A stretch of DNA of 17,251 bases from UBA993 sp964389365 (GTDB lineage Bacteria; Bacillota; Dethiobacteria; DTU022), in contig CAYMDO010000035.1 in NCBI GenBank assembly GCA_964389365.1, positions 1 to 17,251 on the forward strand, written 5' to 3'. Shown piece after piece: positions 6,802 to 13,361 of this stretch (position 1 is the first letter of the stretch; each line of letters begins with the position of its first letter). Made by a program: the position numbers and the translations under genes. A model generated the notes under the pieces. That model worked only from the letters and a program-made list of their open reading frames with translations, searched no databases and had not been told where the DNA came from.

Positions 6802-8187
6802 CTACCCGAGCAGCGCCACCCCGATCGCTTCCTTAATGCTGTCAACCCCGACCAGCCGGATGCCCTTTAATTTACCGCCGCTTTTCTCCAGCTCCGCCAG
6901 GTTGGCCTGGGGCAGGATAAACCTTTTGAACCCGAGCTTAACCGCTTCGCCCGCCCTCTGGCTGATCCGGCTGACCGGGCGGATTTCGCCGGTCAGGCCC
7001 ACTTCGCCGACCGCCACCGTATCGCCGTTTAAGCAGATCCCCTTTAGGCCGGAGGCCAGGCTGAAAGCGAGGGCTAGGTCGCCCGCCGTTTCAAAGAGGC
7101 GCACCCCGCCGACCACGTTAACAAAGGTGTCGAGGCCGAAAAAGGAGATGCCGGCATGTTTTTCAAGCACCGCCATCACCAGCGCCACCCGGTTCGAGTC
7201 GATCCCGGTGGTGGTGCGCCGCGGGGTCGGGTAGGCGCTCGGCGCCACCAGCGACTGGATCTCGACCAGAAGCGGCCGGGTGCCCTCCATGCTGGCGGTA
7301 ATCACCGCCCCCGGCGCCTGCTCGCGGCGCTGGGTGATAAAGAGGTGCGACGGGTTGGCCACCTCAACCATCCCTTCCGCTTCCATCATGAAGACGCCGA
7401 TCTCGTTGGTCGAGCCGAAACGGTTCTTCACCCCGCGCAGGATCCGGAAGCTGTGGTAGCGGTCGCCCTCCAGGTAGAGCACGCAGTCCACCATGTGCTC
7501 CAGCAGGCGCGGCCCGGCCATCACCCCTTCTTTGGTGACGTGGCCGATTAAAAAGACCGCAACATTCTGCTCCTTCGCCATCCGCACCAGCTCGCCGGTT
7601 ACCTCGCGCACCTGGCTGACGCTGCCGGGTACGCTGTCCAGCCCGGCGCGGTAGATTGACTGCACCGAATCCACCACCAGCACATCGGGGGCCAGTTCCG
7701 CTGCCAGGGATAGCAGGGTTTCGAGGTCGGTCACAGCAGTGACTGTCAGCTCACCGGCCGCGCCTACCCGGTCGGCGCGCATCTTCAGCTGGCGCAGCGA
7801 CTCCTCCCCGCTGGCATAGAAAACCTTTTTACTGGCCGCCAGGCGGGCCGCCGCCTGCAGCAGCAGGGTCGATTTGCCGATGCCCGGGTCGCCGCCCAGC
7901 AGCACCGCGGAGCCGTCAACTAGCCCTCCGCCCAGCACCCGGTCAAACTCGCCGATCCCGGTTACGGTGCGCTCTTCGTTTACCGAAGGCACGCTTTTTA
8001 GCGTTACAGCTTCAGCTGCCGCTGCCATCCGGTTAATCCCGCCGGCAGTATTGCGCCTGGCAGCGGGGGCGGGCCTGAACTCGGCCATGGTGTTCCATTC
8101 GCCGCAGCCGGGGCAGCGCCCCAGCCATTTTTGCGTCTCATAACCGCAGCCGCCGCAGCAGTAGATCGTTGCCGGTTTTTTGGCCAA
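6802..8187 (-). CDS. radA: DNA repair protein RadA (Sms)
   Basis: A 461-residue bacterial RadA, a hexameric ATPase that drives branch migration in recombination and repair. From the TTG start at 8187 it has a zinc finger (C11, C14, C25, C28), the Walker A motif GGDPGIGKST at about 98-107, Walker B LVVDSV at 170-175, and the RadA-specific KNRFGSTNE motif at 254-262. A Lon-protease-like C-terminal domain (from about 280, with GLTGEIRPVSR) follows. A longer frame to a GTG at 8202 would add GVRG-type residues translated from the adjacent repeat. TTG at 8187 gives the usual MAKK start of RadA and places GGGGGTG six bases upstream. That ribosome site lies in the repeat at 8193-8234. No terminator with a T-run follows the stop codon, only the repeat array. 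Confidence 0.95.
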   Translation of the reverse strand: MAKKPATIYCCGGCGYETQKWLGRCPGCGEWNTMAEFRPAPAARRNTAGGINRMAAAAEAVTLKSVPSVNEERTVTGIGEFDRVLGGGLVDGSAVLLGGDPGIGKSTLLLQAAARLAASKKVFYASGEESLRQLKMRADRVGAAGELTVTAVTDLETLLSLAAELAPDVLVVDSVQSIYRAGLDSVPGSVSQVREVTGELVRMAKEQNVAVFLIGHVTKEGVMAGPRLLEHMVDCVLYLEGDRYHSFRILRGVKNRFGSTNEIGVFMMEAEGMVEVANPSHLFITQRREQAPGAVITASMEGTRPLLVEIQSLVAPSAYPTPRRTTTGIDSNRVALVMAVLEKHAGISFFGLDTFVNVVGGVRLFETAGDLALAFSLASGLKGICLNGDTVAVGEVGLTGEIRPVSRISQRAGEAVKLGFKRFILPQANLAELEKSGGKLKGIRLVGVDSIKEAIGVALLG

Positions 8188-8192
8188 ACCAC

Positions 8193-8234
8193 GCACCCCC
8201 ACCCCTTACCCTCCCCCCTCGAAGGGGGAGGGAG
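8193..8234 (-). repeat. Inverted copy of the palindromic repeat, overlapping the radA translation start region
   Basis: On the - strand this reads CTCCCTCCCCCTTCGAGGGG, then GGAGGGTAAGGGGTGGGGGT. It is the only copy in this window in the opposite orientation. Its G-rich tail ends 6 bases before the radA TTG and provides the apparent Shine-Dalgarno match GGGGGTG. Confidence 0.8.
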
Positions 8235-8285
8235 AAAGCTCTTTCATGCGATCTCCCGCGCTCAATCACTCCGAGCTATTTTAGA

Positions 8286-8588
8286 TCAAAGGCTTTTCAC
8301 TCTCTTTTTCCAGCTTAGCGGGTCTTTACGCATGTGCATCACTGCCGCTATTAAAATAAAATCCTTACGGACCTGGTAAACAAGGGCGTAAGGAAACCTT
8401 TTTGTCCTGCACCTTCGGGTGCGTTTTGACAGGGCAGTCCAGGCTTGAGGGTATAAAACAATCCTCTGAATCGTCTCTTTTACCTCAAGTACAAATTCAA
8501 ACCCCAGCCCTTCACTTTGCCCGTTATAATAATCTACTGCATCTAAAAACTCAGCCTCTGCAACACTCAGGAACTCAGCCCTGATCAT
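8286..8588 (-). CDS. ParE/RelE-superfamily toxin
   Basis: A 100-residue protein of the RelE/ParE fold, the toxin half of a type II TA pair. Visible family features are the N-terminal helix region AEAEFLDAVDYYNGQSEGLG, the motif RFPYALVYQV (the RxFPY strand of ParE-like toxins) and a strand with a terminal HMRKDP(L)SW that resembles the HxxRxPxxW ending. ParE members target gyrase and RelE members cut mRNA on ribosomes; which applies here is not decided by the sequence. The start codon overlaps the end of the antitoxin gene by 14 bp. It is more AT-rich than radA downstream. Nothing appears broken. Confidence 0.87.
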   Translation of the reverse strand: MIRAEFLSVAEAEFLDAVDYYNGQSEGLGFEFVLEVKETIQRIVLYPQAWTALSKRTRRCRTKRFPYALVYQVRKDFILIAAVMHMRKDPLSWKKRVKSL

Positions 8589-8814
8589 TTTTACTGTTCC
8601 TGTTTAGCTTCCGAAAAACATCTTCTAGGGATGAAGATTCCAATATACCTGAATCGAAGGCATCGATTCTCTCTTCTGCTTCTTTAGCCCAGATTGCATT
8701 ATTGCTGTTTCTTCCTGAAAATGTAAAGCTGGAAAGCAGCTCTTCTACCAGGGTAGCTCGTTCAATAGGAGAAAGTTCAAGGGCTTCAGCTAAAATCCTT
8801 TTGCTTTTATTCAT
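8575..8814 (-). CDS. Addiction-module antitoxin of the ParE-partner type
   Basis: A 79-residue protein resembling the short addiction-module component family (TIGR02574-like) that accompanies ParE/RelE toxins. The N-terminal block ALELSPIERATLVEELLSSF is the family hallmark; the rest is acidic and predicted helical (EERIDAFDSG). A longer frame starts from a TTG at 8847, but the ATG at 8814 has GGGGGT nine bases upstream and matches the family's usual N terminus. It is upstream of and overlaps the toxin gene. A -35/-10 pair lies at 8848-8876. Confidence 0.83.
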   Translation of the reverse strand: MNKSKRILAEALELSPIERATLVEELLSSFTFSGRNSNNAIWAKEAEERIDAFDSGILESSSLEDVFRKLNRNSKNDQG

Positions 8815-8847
8815 AAAAATACCCCCGCAAGCTGTGATCTTAAACAA

Positions 8848-8876
8848 AACATACCATCAAACCAGGGTTGTTGCAA
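8848..8876 (-). promoter_or_regulatory. Putative sigma-70 promoter of the ParE-type TA operon
   Basis: On the - strand TTGCAA (8871-8876) and TATGTT (8848-8853) are separated by exactly 17 bp. The pair sits 34 bp upstream of the antitoxin ATG. Each hexamer departs from consensus by one or two bases. Confidence 0.55.
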
Positions 8877-8913
8877 GAAACCGCCTCTAATGGTAGCTTA
8901 TCAAACTTGAGCC

Positions 8914-9759
8914 TTAACTTTCAACGAGACTGGCCAGCTTGTCCAGGTTGATCCTGTCCCACTCGGTGCCGTTATCCGGGGTTTCGAGGATCAAGGGGAA
9001 GTCCTCCGGCCAGCCGTAGTTGACCAGCGCCGCAAAGCCCTCCAGCGCTATACTGCCCCCGCCCAGGTGGGCGTGGCGGTCAACCCGCGAGCCCAACGCA
9101 ACCCTGGTGTCGTTGGCATGAATCACTTTTAAGTGCTCCAGGCCAACCGCCCGGTCCAGCTCCTCCAGGCTCTGCTTTACCCCGCCCGCGCTGCCGAAAT
9201 CGTACCCGGCTGCCCAGCTGTGCGCCGTATCGATGCAGACCCCGAGTTTGCCCGCCGGGAAGGCTTTTATAACCTGCCCCAGGTCGGCATAATCGGCGCC
9301 TAAGGCGGTGCCGCTGCCGGCTGTATTCTCGAGCAGCAGCTGCACAGTATCCGGCCAGCCCGGCAGGCCTTCCCCGATGCCCGCGATAATCTGCTTCAGC
9401 CCCTTCTCTCTGCCCCCGCCCCCGTGGTTGCCGGTGTGCAGCACCACGTAAGGCGCGCCGTAGAGGGCGGCCCGCTCCATCGTTTCGTTTAAAAGCCGCT
9501 TCGATTTAACCAGAAAATCTTCATTATTGGTGGCCAGGTTGACCAGGTAGGCGCAGTGGACCACCAGCGGCTGTAAGTCCTCCTTATTTACCAACTGCGC
9601 CCGGCTTTTGATCTCCGCTTCGTCCGGCTTGCCCATCTTCCAGCCCGCCGGGTTGCCGGGAAAGATCTGGATCGCCCGGCAGCCGATCTCCTTTGCCCTG
9701 CTGATACTTTTTTCAAACCCGCCCTTCAGCGGCATATGCACGCCAAAACGCACCAACAC
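8914..9759 (-). CDS. nfo: Endonuclease IV (AP endonuclease)
   Basis: A 281-residue apurinic/apyrimidinic endonuclease of the TIM-barrel Nfo/EndIV family, acting in base excision repair. All nine residues of the trinuclear zinc site can be placed: H68, H108, E144, D177, H180, H214, D227, H229 and E259, in the blocks VVHCAYL, HTGNH, LLLENTAG, CIDTAHSWAAGYD, HANDTR, DRHAHLGGG and LILETP. Length is typical. Possible starts are GTG 9759, TTG 9756 and GTG 9753; the AAGGGGGG stretch just upstream favours GTG 9759. The reading frame stays open for about 30 codons further upstream without any start codon. The gene stands alone between the ParE-type TA operon and hicB. Confidence 0.95.
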   Translation of the reverse strand: MLVRFGVHMPLKGGFEKSISRAKEIGCRAIQIFPGNPAGWKMGKPDEAEIKSRAQLVNKEDLQPLVVHCAYLVNLATNNEDFLVKSKRLLNETMERAALYGAPYVVLHTGNHGGGGREKGLKQIIAGIGEGLPGWPDTVQLLLENTAGSGTALGADYADLGQVIKAFPAGKLGVCIDTAHSWAAGYDFGSAGGVKQSLEELDRAVGLEHLKVIHANDTRVALGSRVDRHAHLGGGSIALEGFAALVNYGWPEDFPLILETPDNGTEWDRINLDKLASLVES

Positions 9760-9908
9760 CGCCCCCCTTTTGGCTCCTTGGGCAATCTTATCGAAGCTGA
9801 CCTCGCCTCTGTCACGGCTGTACCTGAAAGCCCGGATCGGCTTTCTGAACGGTTATTGTTAAGCAGCAATGAAACCATTGTTAATACCGCTGTTCCTGTT
9901 GATCCGGT

Positions 9909-10343
9909 TTATTGGCTTAAATATTTACCGCGGGGTGGACGGCGCAAACCAAGGTAATCCATCAACGCTGCCTGAAGCAGCTTGGAGTAATTAACACCCT
10001 GCGCTTCCGCCAAATCCTTCAGCCAGGAAGGAATGGTCAGGTTTGTCTTTACAGCCCGGTTATCCAGCTCATTGCGAATGAGATCCGGAAAAACCGTGAC
10101 CGGGGCAACAATATAGCCGCTGCCCGTATCGAAATCTATAACCGGATCTGTTGACGGTTCCGGAATACCTTCACCGTCTTTTTCCATCCCATAAATATGC
10201 AGGGCAAGTGCATCTTCTGCTTCCCGGCGGGCATCATCGAAGCTGGTTCCAAAACTGGCACACCCGGGCAAATCGGGAAAATAGACACAGTACCCATTAT
10301 CAACCGGCTCAAACACAGCATAGTAGGCCAGTTTCCTCACCAT
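9909..10343 (-). CDS. hicB: HicB-type antitoxin with C-terminal ribbon-helix-helix domain
   Basis: A 144-residue HicB-family protein. The N-terminal degenerate RNase H-like domain is seen as YAVFEPVDNGYCVYFPDLPG followed by SFDDARREAEDALALHI. The C-terminal part, KTNLTIPSWLKDLAEAQG followed by VNYSKLLQAALMDYLGL, has the length and pattern of a ribbon-helix-helix DNA-binding domain. HicB normally binds and inhibits the HicA mRNA interferase and represses their operon. ATG at 10343 follows an AAGGAGGAG ribosome site at 10348-10355. The hicA partner, 52 bp upstream, has two in-frame stop codons, so this antitoxin is probably an orphan. Its own frame is intact. Confidence 0.88.
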   Translation of the reverse strand: MVRKLAYYAVFEPVDNGYCVYFPDLPGCASFGTSFDDARREAEDALALHIYGMEKDGEGIPEPSTDPVIDFDTGSGYIVAPVTVFPDLIRNELDNRAVKTNLTIPSWLKDLAEAQGVNYSKLLQAALMDYLGLRRPPRGKYLSQ

Positions 10344-10375
10344 AAACTCCTCCTTCCGGCAAGAAGCCTTTTCTG

Positions 10376-10417
10376 CTTTATCCCGGCCTGCTTTTTTACT
10401 TTATCCCGGCCTGCTTT
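10376..10417 (-). repeat. 23-bp tandem duplication at the 3' end of the hicA remnant
   Basis: CTTTATCCCGGCCTGCTTT occurs at 10376-10394 and again at 10399-10417 (+ strand text), 23 bp apart. The right copy encodes the last six residues of the hicA remnant (KQAGIK) on the - strand; the left copy lies after its stop codon. 23 bp is not a multiple of three. Confidence 0.8.
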
Positions 10418-10590
10418 AATATACTGTCCAGCGTACCGGGAGCAATATCGCCTTTGTGCCGCAGCACGGTTACCTTACCCTTTTTTACCGGATGCTATAA
10501 CTTAATGTGCGAACCCCTATTCCTTGATTCCATAATTACTTAACCATCTTTGAGTAAAATTTTAATAATCTCCCTGAACTGCATCAGCAT
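10396..10590 (-). pseudogene. hicA: hicA mRNA-interferase toxin remnant with two in-frame stops
   Basis: On the - strand one continuous frame reads like a whole HicA. It begins ATG (10590 or 10584) as MQFREIIKILLKDG, then a TAA at 10540-10542, VIMESRNRGSHIKL, a TAG at 10495-10497, then HPVKKGKVTVLRHKGD and IAPGTLDSILKQAGIK before its stop at 10396. HicA proteins are about 60 residues and share the KDGW, GSH (catalytic histidine), VPRH-like and GTLxSILKQAG blocks. All but the tryptophan, which is replaced by TAA, are visible. No frameshift is needed. The order hicA then hicB is the normal one. The toxin is almost certainly dead unless the stops are read through. The match is to the remembered family pattern; no alignment was run. 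Confidence 0.85.
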
Positions 10591-10681
10591 CCTGCTTTCA
10601 AATTTATAATACGCCTTAATTATACGCATGTCATCTTATAAGCATGCTTTTGCCGTGGCAGCGCTTGGTGCTGGGAGAACC
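10591..10681. other. Gap between the hicA remnant and yjbQ
   Basis: Ninety bases with no convincing promoter, terminator or gene. A frame on the + strand starting at 10628 runs antisense through yjbQ and is regarded as a shadow. Confidence 0.4.
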
Positions 10682-11074
10682 TTAGTCAATCCAGACCTTA
10701 ACGGTGCGCCGGCGGGGCCCGTCAAATTCGGCCAGGAAAACACCCTGCCAGGTGCCGAGGTCAAAACAGCCGCCTTTAATAATCAGGTGCAGCGAGCAGC
10801 CGAGCAGCGAGGCTTTAATATGGGCGTCGCTGTTCCCCTCGCGGTGGCGGTAGCCGTTTTTGAGCGGCGCCAGCTTCCGCAAAAACTGAAGCAAATCCTC
10901 CATTACATCGGGGTCGGCGTCCTCGTTTACCGTCAGCGCTGCGGTGGTGTGCTGCACGAACACGGTGCAGCAGCCGTCTTTCGCCCCGCTCTCCGCCAGC
11001 ATAGCGTTCAGCTGCCCGGTGATATTGACAAACTGCTCGCGCCCTGTAGTCTTAACCGTTAATTCAAGATGCAC
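10682..11074 (-). CDS. yjbQ: YjbQ / UPF0047 family protein (secondary thiamine-phosphate synthase type)
   Basis: A 130-residue protein of the small, widely conserved YjbQ (UPF0047, TIGR00149) family. Family blocks are all present: VFVQHTTAALTVNED with H42, HREGNSDAHIKASLLG and GTWQGVFLAEFDGPR. The conserved histidines are thought to bind a metal. Some members show weak thiamine-phosphate synthase activity, but the physiological role is uncertain. Start is GTG at 11074; the ribosome site upstream is poor. It is a stand-alone gene between TA loci. Confidence 0.92.
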   Translation of the reverse strand: MHLELTVKTTGREQFVNITGQLNAMLAESGAKDGCCTVFVQHTTAALTVNEDADPDVMEDLLQFLRKLAPLKNGYRHREGNSDAHIKASLLGCSLHLIIKGGCFDLGTWQGVFLAEFDGPRRRTVKVWID

Positions 11075-11172
11075 GGCTTTGCTGTGCCTGCTTTCCCGCT
11101 TTAGCCTTCAAGTAAACCTATTTCGAAGTACTGGCGAACCCCTGAATAAATATAAGAATATGAACAACAAAA

Positions 11173-11571
11173 TCAGTACTTGCTGATAAAATCAGCCGGT
11201 TTTAGTACTTCCGGCCTCTTTATATCAACCTCGTGGAAATCACAATCACCTGTAATAATTACGTCAACATCAGCCAAAATGGCTGAGACCAGAACCGGTA
11301 AATCTGTTTTGTCCCTTATACTTGGATAATCACTTGTATCTATCGAACGGGGGGTATAAAAAAGGTCATATGGAAAAATAGACAAAAAATGCTCTAATAC
11401 CTTTTTCTTGTGACTAAATTTCTCTTCAAAAACCCGATGCAATTCGTTGATGATATGAGTACAAAGGACAATTTCATGCTCGTCAGTCAGTTTTTCAATG
11501 AGTTGAGACATTTGAGAGTTTCGAAATAGAAGTGCGGAGACAAGAACATTGGTATCAATCATCACTCTCAT
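11173..11571 (-). CDS. PIN-domain ribonuclease toxin
   Basis: A 132-residue PIN-domain protein of the COG1569-like 'putative TA toxin' group. It has the four acidic residues expected of an active PIN nuclease: D6 in VMIDTNVLVSALL, E43 in INELHRVF, D90 in KTDLPVLVSA, and D109 in IITGDCDF. PIN toxins cleave RNA, often tRNA or rRNA; the target is unknown. It overlaps the AbrB-type antitoxin gene by 17 bp and lies after it. The DNA is AT-richer than yjbQ and yhaM on either side, which suggests transfer. Confidence 0.88.
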   Translation of the reverse strand: MRVMIDTNVLVSALLFRNSQMSQLIEKLTDEHEIVLCTHIINELHRVFEEKFSHKKKVLEHFLSIFPYDLFYTPRSIDTSDYPSIRDKTDLPVLVSAILADVDVIITGDCDFHEVDIKRPEVLKPADFISKY

Positions 11572-11830
11572 ATTGCTTCTCCCAAATATCCCTGCGAATC
11601 TCTTTCACATATTGGTTAACTCTATTCTCAGATGCCAGGCCGGACGTTTCAGCTTCACCAACCATTTCATCTTGAATTTCACGAAAGGCTAACTTAGCTG
11701 CGTTGGCAAAAATGTATCTTCCCTTTTCTTCAATGAATATAACTTTATCGCCTTCCTTGAGGTTCAGTTTTTTTCTGATCGCTGCAGGAATAGTGATCTG
11801 TCCTTTTGAGGTAATCCTCGCCAGTTCCAT
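11555..11830 (-). CDS. AbrB-type antitoxin of the PIN toxin
   Basis: A 91-residue protein with a textbook AbrB/SpoVT N-terminal domain: ITSKGQITIPAAIRKKLNL followed by KEGDKVIFIEE. The C-terminal half is charged and helical and would hold the PIN toxin. ATG at 11830 has a GGAAGGATG ribosome site upstream. It is first in a two-gene operon and overlaps the toxin gene. An extended -10 promoter lies at 11872-11880. AbrB-type antitoxins usually bind their own promoter. Confidence 0.88.
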   Translation of the reverse strand: MELARITSKGQITIPAAIRKKLNLKEGDKVIFIEEKGRYIFANAAKLAFREIQDEMVGEAETSGLASENRVNQYVKEIRRDIWEKQYESDD

Positions 11831-11871
11831 GGTTTCACATCCTTCCGGTATTCCTTGCTATTCTTACTTGT

Positions 11872-11880
11872 AGTATAGCA
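11872..11880 (-). promoter_or_regulatory. Extended -10 box of the AbrB/PIN operon
   Basis: On the - strand the sequence is TGCTATACT, a TGnTATAAT-type extended -10 with one mismatch. It lies 41 bp before the antitoxin ATG. The -35 region is T-rich and unconvincing, as is common with extended -10 promoters. Confidence 0.5.
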
Positions 11881-11904
11881 CATTTTAGGCAAAAAAACAT
11901 CTTT

Positions 11905-12066
11905 CTCCCTCTCCCCCGGGGGGAGAGGGGCGGAGGTAATCCTTGCTCAAGTCCCTGTATAGCAGGGGCCCTCTCCCCCGGGGGGAGAGGGCGGAGAGCT
12001 GACGGAAGGATGCGGGGCAATCCCCTACTCCCTCTCCCCCGGGGGGAGAGGGGCGGGGTGAGGGGG
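11905..12066 (+). repeat. Cluster of three palindromic repeats; only the last has the tail
   Basis: CCCTCTCCCCCGGGGGGAG palindromes lie at 11905-11934, 11969-11995 and 12027-12066. Linkers of about 34 and 31 bp are unrelated to each other and to those in the 6460-6795 array. Only the third copy carries the GGGGCGGGGTGAGGGGG tail. The rest of the 11831-12124 gap holds the promoter of the AbrB/PIN operon and no further gene. Confidence 0.88.
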
Positions 12067-12124
12067 AAAAATATCTTCAGCTCTACCCTATGCAGTGGGT
12101 TTAGTTCCCAAAAACAGCATCCTG

Positions 12125-13171
12125 TTAGGCTTTGTCCCGCTCTTCTTTCGTTCCACCCATGTAAACGCTGCGCTCCAGGAAGCGGTCCCACTCGGTCCAG
12201 TCGCCGCCGCCCTGCCCGTGGTTTTTCATGATCCCTAAAAACTGGTTCATCCGGGCGCTGACCAGATCGGCGTGGAAAAGGGCGAAGGCGTTGGCCGTCT
12301 TCGGCACCTCCGGCGAGCCCCACTCGCGCTGGCCGTGGTGGGCAAGCAGCATGTGCTGCAGCTCCAGCTTCAGGTTATCCCGGAAGGCGGGCAGCCCGGC
12401 CAGTTTTTGATCCAGCATCTCCTTGCCGATGCTGATGTGGCCGACCAGCTTGCCCCGGTCGCTGAACTCGAAGCTTAAGCTGTCCCGGCGGTATTCCTCC
12501 AGCTTGCCGATATCGTGCAGCAGCGCGCCGGCAAGGAGCAAATCACGGTTAAGCCTGCCCGGGTAGAGATCAACAAGAGTGCGGCAAAAGGCGGCCACCT
12601 CCAGGGTATGCTCGAGCAGCCCGCCGACGCAGTTGTGGTGGATGGTGCGCGCCGCCGGGGACTGGGTAAACTGCCTTAAAAACTCAACATCGCCGAAAAA
12701 TGCATCCAGCAGCGCTTTCAGCTGTTCATCCGCTATCTCTTCCTTTATAATAGCCTGCAGCTCGGCGACCATCTCACCGCGGTCCCGCTCCGCAACGGGC
12801 TGGAAGAAAGCCCGGTTAACTTTCGTCTTGTCCAGCTTCTTAAGGTCGCTCACCACCACCTGCAGGCCGTGGTACTCGCTGACCGAGCCGCGCAGGAAGA
12901 CCACATCGCCCGCTGCGGCCGCTTCGCCTTCTGCCGGCGGCTCCCACATCACCGCCTTGACCCGCCCGCTCACATCGCCCAGCGTCAGCTTCAAAAAATA
13001 TTCCCCCGCCCGCTGGGCGGAGGCAAAAGCCGCCCGGTTCAGCTCCAGGATCACCGCCTGGGTCTCGACCTCGTCTCCGACCTTCAAACTGCCGATCATC
13101 TGCTTTTTCATGTGCTGGCCCCCCGTTTCCGCAGCCGGACGCTGCCTGCCCGGCAGGTTGATAAACCCCAT
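12125..13171 (-). CDS. yhaM: YhaM-type 3'-5' exoribonuclease (OB fold plus HD domain)
   Basis: A 348-residue protein of the YhaM family, a 3'-to-5' exonuclease of Gram-positive bacteria acting on RNA and single-stranded DNA. An OB-fold domain (about residues 30-105, with LTLGDVSGRVKAVMW) is followed by an HD phosphohydrolase domain. Metal-binding positions are H188 in LLEHTLEVA, H219-D220 in LLHDIGKLEE, H245 in LVGHISIG, H278-H279 in AHHGQREWGSPEVPKT and D302 in HADLVSARM. The HHGxxEWGSPxxPxT block is a family hallmark. A TTG at 13186 forms part of the GGAGG ribosome site, so ATG at 13171, eight bases after it, is the better start. The gene is divergent from the exported protein genes. Confidence 0.92.
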   Translation of the reverse strand: MGFINLPGRQRPAAETGGQHMKKQMIGSLKVGDEVETQAVILELNRAAFASAQRAGEYFLKLTLGDVSGRVKAVMWEPPAEGEAAAAGDVVFLRGSVSEYHGLQVVVSDLKKLDKTKVNRAFFQPVAERDRGEMVAELQAIIKEEIADEQLKALLDAFFGDVEFLRQFTQSPAARTIHHNCVGGLLEHTLEVAAFCRTLVDLYPGRLNRDLLLAGALLHDIGKLEEYRRDSLSFEFSDRGKLVGHISIGKEMLDQKLAGLPAFRDNLKLELQHMLLAHHGQREWGSPEVPKTANAFALFHADLVSARMNQFLGIMKNHGQGGGDWTEWDRFLERSVYMGGTKEERDKA

Positions 13172-13269
13172 TACCGACGCCTCCAATTTACCACAGGGCG
13201 GCCCCGCTGTGAAGGGCAGAAGCGGTTGTTAAGCCTCTTAACATTTCCATAACATATTTTAATTAAATC

Positions 13270-13298
13270 TTGACAAATTGGCGTTTAGGTGATAGATT
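13270..13298 (+). promoter_or_regulatory. Sigma-70 promoter of the first exported-protein gene
   Basis: TTGACA (13270-13275) and TAGATT (13293-13298) are separated by exactly 17 bp. The -35 is perfect and the -10 has one mismatch in a weakly constrained place. It lies 63 bp upstream of the GTG start and would drive the first two paralogues, since no terminator separates them. Confidence 0.75.
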
Positions 13299-13343
13299 GT
13301 TCCTTAGCGAGGTGTATTTGGCAAGTATTTTATTTAAACTGTG

Positions 13344-13361
13344 AAAGGAAGTGTTTGACGA
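13344..13361 (+). promoter_or_regulatory. Shared leader and ribosome site, copy 1
   Basis: AAAGGAAGTGTTTGACGA directly precedes the GTG start and fixes it, with AAGGAAG 10 bases upstream. The same 18 bases occur exactly at 14305-14322, and a diverged version occurs at 15867-15883. Confidence 0.75.

Noticed and set aside
9820..9850. Terminator for hicB from the GAAAGCC/GGCTTTC hairpin
   Set aside because: The 7-bp stem has no T-run on either strand.
9736..9957. + strand frame between nfo and hicB
   Set aside because: It overlaps the starts and ends of two supported genes, lacks a ribosome site and resembles no protein I know.
10628..11062. + strand frame of 144 codons
   Set aside because: It lies antisense to yjbQ, which carries all its family blocks; no ribosome site or motif supports it.
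12105..12130. Terminator for yhaM from AACAG/CTGTT
   Set aside because: The stem is only 5 bp and includes the stop codon; too weak despite the short T-run.
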